Source: Ignavibacteriaceae bacterium
Lineage (GTDB): Bacteria; Bacteroidota; Ignavibacteria; Ignavibacteriales; Ignavibacteriaceae
Direction of reading: 5' to 3'
Assembly: GCA_031292465.1 (NCBI GenBank)
Contig: JARLHB010000533.1
Span: 1-17,451 of the forward strand
Length of the DNA stretch: 17,451 nt
The notes beneath the pieces are model-generated. The model was not told where the DNA came from and made no database searches. It saw only the letters and a program-made list of their open reading frames with translations. Position 1 is the first letter of the stretch. Each line of letters opens with the position of its first letter. Shown one piece after another: positions 13,938-17,451 of the stretch. Both the position numbers and the translations under genes were made by a program.

Positions 13938-13967
13938 ATTAACCAGCCTTAACATAGGCTGGTTAAT
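13938..13967 (-). terminator. Intrinsic terminator of the beta-propeller gene
   Basis: ATTAACCAGCC (13938-13948) pairs perfectly with GGCTGGTTAAT (13957-13967) around an eight-base loop. The minus strand continues with TTTTTCGC, a short T-run. It stands 27 bases after the stop codon of the beta-propeller gene. Confidence 0.85.
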
Positions 13968-13994
13968 CAAATTCAACTATTCAAAGTTCATAAG

Positions 13995-14999
13995 TTATTT
14001 AACTGGTTCTGTTGCTTTAACCACTCTTAATTCCCAGTCATAATTTTTTATACTTAAAGCATGAGAGTAAAAGAGATATAATTGATCGCCAATTATAGTC
14101 TGGAATACACATGCGTCGTTATCCGGAAGTACAGGATTATTGCTTACCATTTTGTACTTACCGTCTATTTTATCACTTGTATAAGCTACAGTAACCCATT
14201 TATTGTCCCACAGACCTTCTTTAACTGACTCACCTGTTAAATAATATTTATGATTGAAATACGCAATTGAAGGAGCAGCAATTGTATAGCTTTGTGAAAT
14301 CAAAGTTTTAGGCTTTGCACTTTTCAGGCCTTCAAGAGTTTTGCTCTTTAATAATCTTATTTGCCAAACGTTTTTAAGATTTTTTGTCACATCGGATTTT
14401 GTATTAACTACTGCCCTGCCGACTAATGGCTTATCGTTACTTCTTTCCACACCATGATAATATGCTAAGTAGAAATTTTTATCATTTTTGTTAAAATAAA
14501 CGAACGGATTTTGATTTTGTTTACCCAATTCTTTTCCAACAACTTCTACTTTGTTATCGAAATGTATTCCGTCTTTGCTTGTAAGCATTACTATACGGCT
14601 GTCATTATTAGCGTCATATTCGGCATAGAACATATAGAAAACATCATTAACTAAAATAACATTTGGCCATCTGCAGTCTCCATTGATAATTGGATTTCCT
14701 GCATATTTATCCCAATGAACTAAATCATTGCTTCTTGCAATTCCTGCTTTTCTGTTTGCAGGGTCGCCGCCATAATAAGCCAGGCCGTAATACGCCCAAT
14801 ATTTATATCCATCCCTGTTTGCTTCAACAACAGAAAAAGTATGGGGTTTGTTAGCATCCCATTTACCGGGATCACCCTGAAATATTAACTGGCTCTCAGT
14901 CAAAGAAGGATATTTTGATGCCTGTGCATATTCCGTCTTAGTCATTAATGCAACCATAAGTATTACAAGTACGCTGCTTAGTACAAATTTTATACTCAT
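13995..14999 (-). CDS. Secreted five-bladed beta-propeller protein (GH43/GH32/GH130-like)
   Basis: Probable exported protein of 334 residues. A signal peptide covers about 1-27 (FVLSSVLVILMVALM, cleavage near YAQA-SK). The rest shows repeated propeller blades: KYWAYYGLAYYGG, GIARSNDLVHWDKYAGNPI, WPNVILVNDVFYMFYAEYD, LTSKDGIHFDNKV, FYLAYYHGV and APSIAYFNHKYYLTG. The SNDLVHWDKY and TSKDGIHF motifs are common in clan GH-F/GH-J-type propellers that bind or cleave arabinans, fructans and similar glycans. I could not assign a catalytic triad, so it may be a binding protein or a divergent hydrolase. AGAGGT (15008-15013) lies eight bases before the ATG. It has its own terminator and a 467-base upstream gap. 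Confidence 0.75.
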   Translation of the reverse strand: MSIKFVLSSVLVILMVALMTKTEYAQASKYPSLTESQLIFQGDPGKWDANKPHTFSVVEANRDGYKYWAYYGLAYYGGDPANRKAGIARSNDLVHWDKYAGNPIINGDCRWPNVILVNDVFYMFYAEYDANNDSRIVMLTSKDGIHFDNKVEVVGKELGKQNQNPFVYFNKNDKNFYLAYYHGVERSNDKPLVGRAVVNTKSDVTKNLKNVWQIRLLKSKTLEGLKSAKPKTLISQSYTIAAPSIAYFNHKYYLTGESVKEGLWDNKWVTVAYTSDKIDGKYKMVSNNPVLPDNDACVFQTIIGDQLYLFYSHALSIKNYDWELRVVKATEPVK

Positions 15000-15389
15000 T
15001 TGTATTTACCTCTTTATTTTTTGTTAGTTTTTTATCCAATTCTTTCCTTTTGAAAAAATTAGTTTTAATTGCCTTTAATTTTAGAACTATGACTTTATTT
15101 TATGTTTACTTTGTTATCCTGTTATTTTGGCTTTGCTTTTCTTTTTTTTTCTTATGAATATTATCGAATTATACTTTAAATAGCAAGTAGTTTTAAGTAT
15201 ATATTTCATAGTGTAATGGTTAAAAAGCTGGGAAAACGGAACTAAGTGGCAGAACGGTGAGGGAATTATAAAAAGATTAATATTGCATAAAGAATCAGGA
15301 AATGGTTTTTACCGGAAGTTTGTGTATAAAAAAATGACGAAAATATTAAGTACAATTTTATAGTATGAGGGATTTTCAATTGATTAAAC
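15000..15389. other. Non-coding intergenic stretch upstream of the beta-propeller gene
   Basis: AT-rich, with long T and A runs (around 15125-15160). It should contain the promoter of the minus-strand propeller gene, but I cannot point to a convincing one. Short frames exist on the plus strand (about 15245-15360) without start, ribosome site or recognisable product. Confidence 0.5.
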
Positions 15390-15411
15390 AGCCCGGTATA
15401 AATGCCGGGCT
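15390..15411 (-). terminator. Hairpin terminator of the glycosidase/SUMF1-like gene
   Basis: AGCCCGG (15390-15396) pairs with CCGGGCT (15405-15411) around an eight-base loop. On the minus strand the tail (GTTTAATCAATT) is only moderately T-rich. On the plus strand a run of eight T lies about 10 bases beyond. It stands 55 bases after the minus-strand stop codon and probably ends that transcript. Confidence 0.65.
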
Positions 15412-15466
15412 ATTCAAATATTTTTTTTCATAACATGAGTTATTAAATTAGCTTATGAACACATAT

Positions 15467-17451
15467 TTAGTCCTTTACGCATCTGAATCCTAATGTTCCT
15501 GCCCGGTTTTGCCCCGGTGACATTAATAAATATTTACCATGTTCGTTCAACCTGTATGCCTGCGGAAAATACCAGTAAGAACCCTGAGGCTGATAATAAG
15601 AACCTCCCCTTAGAATTGCAGTTCTTGTATGAACATCAGCGTATTCATCCGTCCACTGCCAGACATTTCCAACCATATCTTCAACACCGAATTTACTCCT
15701 TCCATCGGGGTGCGCGTTAACGCTGTCCGGCCCTCTCAGTTCATGACTGCTGTCCGGTACAGGAACAGCGGAAGCTTTCCATTCATTACCCCATGGAAAT
15801 GTTCTCCCGTCGGTACCCTGCGCTGCATACTGCCATTCCCACTCATGCGGCAACCGTTTGCCTGCCCATTTTGAATACGCTCTTGCATCTTCAATATCAA
15901 CCCAGGTAACTGGTTTATTTTCCCAGCCTGCGGGATATCTGCCTTTCTTCCAGTCTTTAAGAAAGTTTATTTTATCAACCGGGGTATAATGTGTTGCATC
16001 CATAAACTTCTTGAATTCTTTGTTAGTTACCGGATACTTATCGATATAGAATTTAGAAATATCCACAACAAAATGATGATATTTTCTTGCGGCATCTTCA
16101 CCGGGCATCTGTACATCAACGCCTGCACTTTCTCCGCCTTCTAATTCAATCCCATAAACATCCATAACATATTGCGCTGCGGGAATTTCAATCATACCAT
16201 CAGGTGTATAATCTGCCTTAACAGTAGAATCTATTTTTACAATTTCTTGCGGAACTGTTTTCCATTGGTTGCTGTAATCCGACAATTTTATTTTTGCCAG
16301 TTCGTTCATTTGAGATAAAAGATTTCGAAGATTATCGTCAACCAACGAATCGCTTATAGCTAAAATAGCTCCGTATCCATTTGGTTCAATTTCAAAAGAT
16401 AAAGTATTATCGCCAAATTCAGATACAGGGACGAGTTTACATCCATGCCATATATCGTAATAAGAGGTTCCATTCTTATGTGGTATTTTCATCTGATGGG
16501 CGCTTACTGCGTAGTCATTCCTGTTAACAATAGTCCATAAGCAACCGTCCGGGCCGGACCATTTACTGGCGAAGACTCCCCAATTTAACATCCTGTAATG
16601 AGGCTCCCATCCCTCCCCGGTAAGTAATTTGTAAAAATATCCGTAGATTTTTGAAATCCTTTTTACTGTTTCCGAAGCACGGGGCGTCATTTCATTATAG
16701 ATGCTCCAAATGTTCTCCCATGTTTCAAACCCGCTACCATTGAAAAAAGCATATTGTAAATTATTAGTATGGTCACGCGCCCAGCGATCGCAGACATGCA
16801 CCATATGCCTTGGTTCAACCCATTTCATTTTACTGATAGACGGAATAAAAGGATAGTCCCAATAGCCCCATCCCATTTGATCGTATTCAAGATATTTATT
16901 ATCGTTATCAAGTTCCGGTTCTATTACCAATCCTTTTTTTGCATGATTAAAAATATTACGCCAATGATCTCCCAGGCCGCTGGTAACATCGCCGTTTATT
17001 CCGTCGGCATCAATGTACTTTAATATTTTCGCATAAGTTTCAGAATCGCCTAATGGTTCCCTTCTTGTCCCTATGTCCCACGGATTGTATGGGAATAATA
17101 CTTTAATCCCATGTTTATGAAATTGTGCAACCATCTTTTTTACGCCATCCAGGCCCCCTGGCATGCACCTTATCCAGTCAAACTCATTCCGGTTATCTAT
17201 CCCTATATTCGGATATGTAGGCCATATAAGTATGCTGTTTAAACCGCCGTATTTTGAAGTTATCTCATCAATATATTTATCTACCGTATATTCATTTTTA
17301 ACAGGATCATAAAACGAACGGTCCTGGGCCATCATTTGAGTTTGGATAAAGTCGTTCCTTATCCATTGGACTTCTTTACTATTATAATTAACTTCTTTAT
17401 AATCTAATTTTGCCTTTTCAACTTTACGCCAGTTTACAATCTCTGCTTTCC
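15467..17451 (-). CDS. Glycosidase-like TIM-barrel protein fused to a C-terminal SUMF1/FGE-type domain, N-terminus beyond the window
   Basis: The frame is open to the right edge with no stop, so the two ATG codons at 17335 and 17332 are probably internal; about 660 residues are visible. The part upstream of them (W-R-KVEKAKLDY ... VQWIRNDFIQTQ) reads smoothly into the rest. Visible residues from about 40 to 290 form a glycosidase-like barrel: LIWPTYPNIGIDN, HGIKVLFPYNPWD, DADGINGD, VIEPELD and FFNGSGFETWEN. A beta-sandwich follows (about 295-380). From about 416 a complete SUMF1 fold runs to the end: MIEIPAAQYVMD, FYIDKYPVTNKEF, AGKRLPHEWEWQYAAQG, FPWGNEW, VGNVWQWTDE, LRGGSYY and GTLGFRC. The cysteine pair of real FGE enzymes is missing, so this is more likely a lectin-like binding module. 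Whether it is exported cannot be seen. Confidence 0.72.
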   Translation of the reverse strand, partial: KAEIVNWRKVEKAKLDYKEVNYNSKEVQWIRNDFIQTQMMAQDRSFYDPVKNEYTVDKYIDEITSKYGGLNSILIWPTYPNIGIDNRNEFDWIRCMPGGLDGVKKMVAQFHKHGIKVLFPYNPWDIGTRREPLGDSETYAKILKYIDADGINGDVTSGLGDHWRNIFNHAKKGLVIEPELDNDNKYLEYDQMGWGYWDYPFIPSISKMKWVEPRHMVHVCDRWARDHTNNLQYAFFNGSGFETWENIWSIYNEMTPRASETVKRISKIYGYFYKLLTGEGWEPHYRMLNWGVFASKWSGPDGCLWTIVNRNDYAVSAHQMKIPHKNGTSYYDIWHGCKLVPVSEFGDNTLSFEIEPNGYGAILAISDSLVDDNLRNLLSQMNELAKIKLSDYSNQWKTVPQEIVKIDSTVKADYTPDGMIEIPAAQYVMDVYGIELEGGESAGVDVQMPGEDAARKYHHFVVDISKFYIDKYPVTNKEFKKFMDATHYTPVDKINFLKDWKKGRYPAGWENKPVTWVDIEDARAYSKWAGKRLPHEWEWQYAAQGTDGRTFPWGNEWKASAVPVPDSSHELRGPDSVNAHPDGRSKFGVEDMVGNVWQWTDEYADVHTRTAILRGGSYYQPQGSYWYFPQAYRLNEHGKYLLMSPGQNRAGTLGFRCVKD

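Noticed and set aside
15245..15363. Plus-strand frame of about 40 codons in the gap upstream of the propeller gene
   Set aside because: No start codon near its beginning, no ribosome site, lysine-rich composition expected from AT-rich non-coding DNA.
15641..15900. SUMF1 domain as a working formylglycine-generating enzyme for a sulfatase
   Set aside because: The cysteine pair needed for catalysis is missing between RGGSYY and GTLGFRC, and no sulfatase gene lies in the window.
17330..17335. Tandem ATG as start of the glycosidase/SUMF1-like gene
   Set aside because: The same frame stays open for the remaining 38 codons to the window edge and reads like protein, so the true start is outside.

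Overview
The window is AT-rich DNA carrying one long minus-strand operon for a bacterial microcompartment (BMC), followed upstream (to the right) by three minus-strand genes for probably exported carbohydrate-active proteins. There are no RNA genes, transposases or CRISPR arrays. The base composition, the BMC type, the signal-peptide proteins with FN3, discoidin-like and SUMF1-like modules, and several genes without a clear Shine-Dalgarno suggest a heterotrophic polysaccharide degrader of the FCB group, perhaps Ignavibacteria-like. That placement is inference; no marker gene is present.

Positions 1-11205 (transcribed right to left): a DeoR-type regulator, PduL phosphotransacylase, a BMC-P pentamer, a small protein resembling the N-terminus of EutT, two BMC-H hexamers, a PduP-type CoA-acylating aldehyde dehydrogenase, a third BMC-H, three more BMC-P, a PduS-like flavo/iron-sulfur protein, a PduT-like BMC-T with a pore cysteine, a class II sugar-phosphate aldolase, a divergent acetate/propionate-type kinase, rhamnulokinase and, cut by the left edge, a LutC-like lactate-utilization protein. 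All lie on one strand; gaps are mostly under 35 bases and several genes touch or overlap. The single larger gap (5699-5850) holds a GC-rich palindromic element.

Proposed pathway: RhaB phosphorylates L-rhamnulose. The aldolase splits the ketose 1-phosphate into DHAP and L-lactaldehyde. PduP oxidises lactaldehyde to lactyl-CoA, PduL converts it to lactyl-phosphate, and the kinase yields lactate plus ATP. The LutC fragment suggests that lactate is then oxidised to pyruvate. This matches the planctomycete/verrucomicrobial (PVM) and PVM-like BMCs for fucose and rhamnose. The locus adds a PduS/PduT-like redox pair and a EutT-like module although no diol dehydratase is visible. Aldolase, PduP, PduL and the small EutT-like protein each carry a terminal amphipathic helix that looks like an encapsulation peptide.

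Positions 11206-11799 hold the operon's promoter region and the terminator of the next gene. Positions 11800-17451 carry a secreted DUF4434-like/FN3/discoidin-like protein, a secreted five-bladed beta-propeller protein, and a large glycosidase-like protein fused to a SUMF1 (FGE-type) domain without the catalytic cysteines. The last runs off the right edge. Each of these three genes has its own hairpin terminator, so they are probably separate transcription units. They may supply sugars from outside the cell, but their substrates cannot be read from the sequence.
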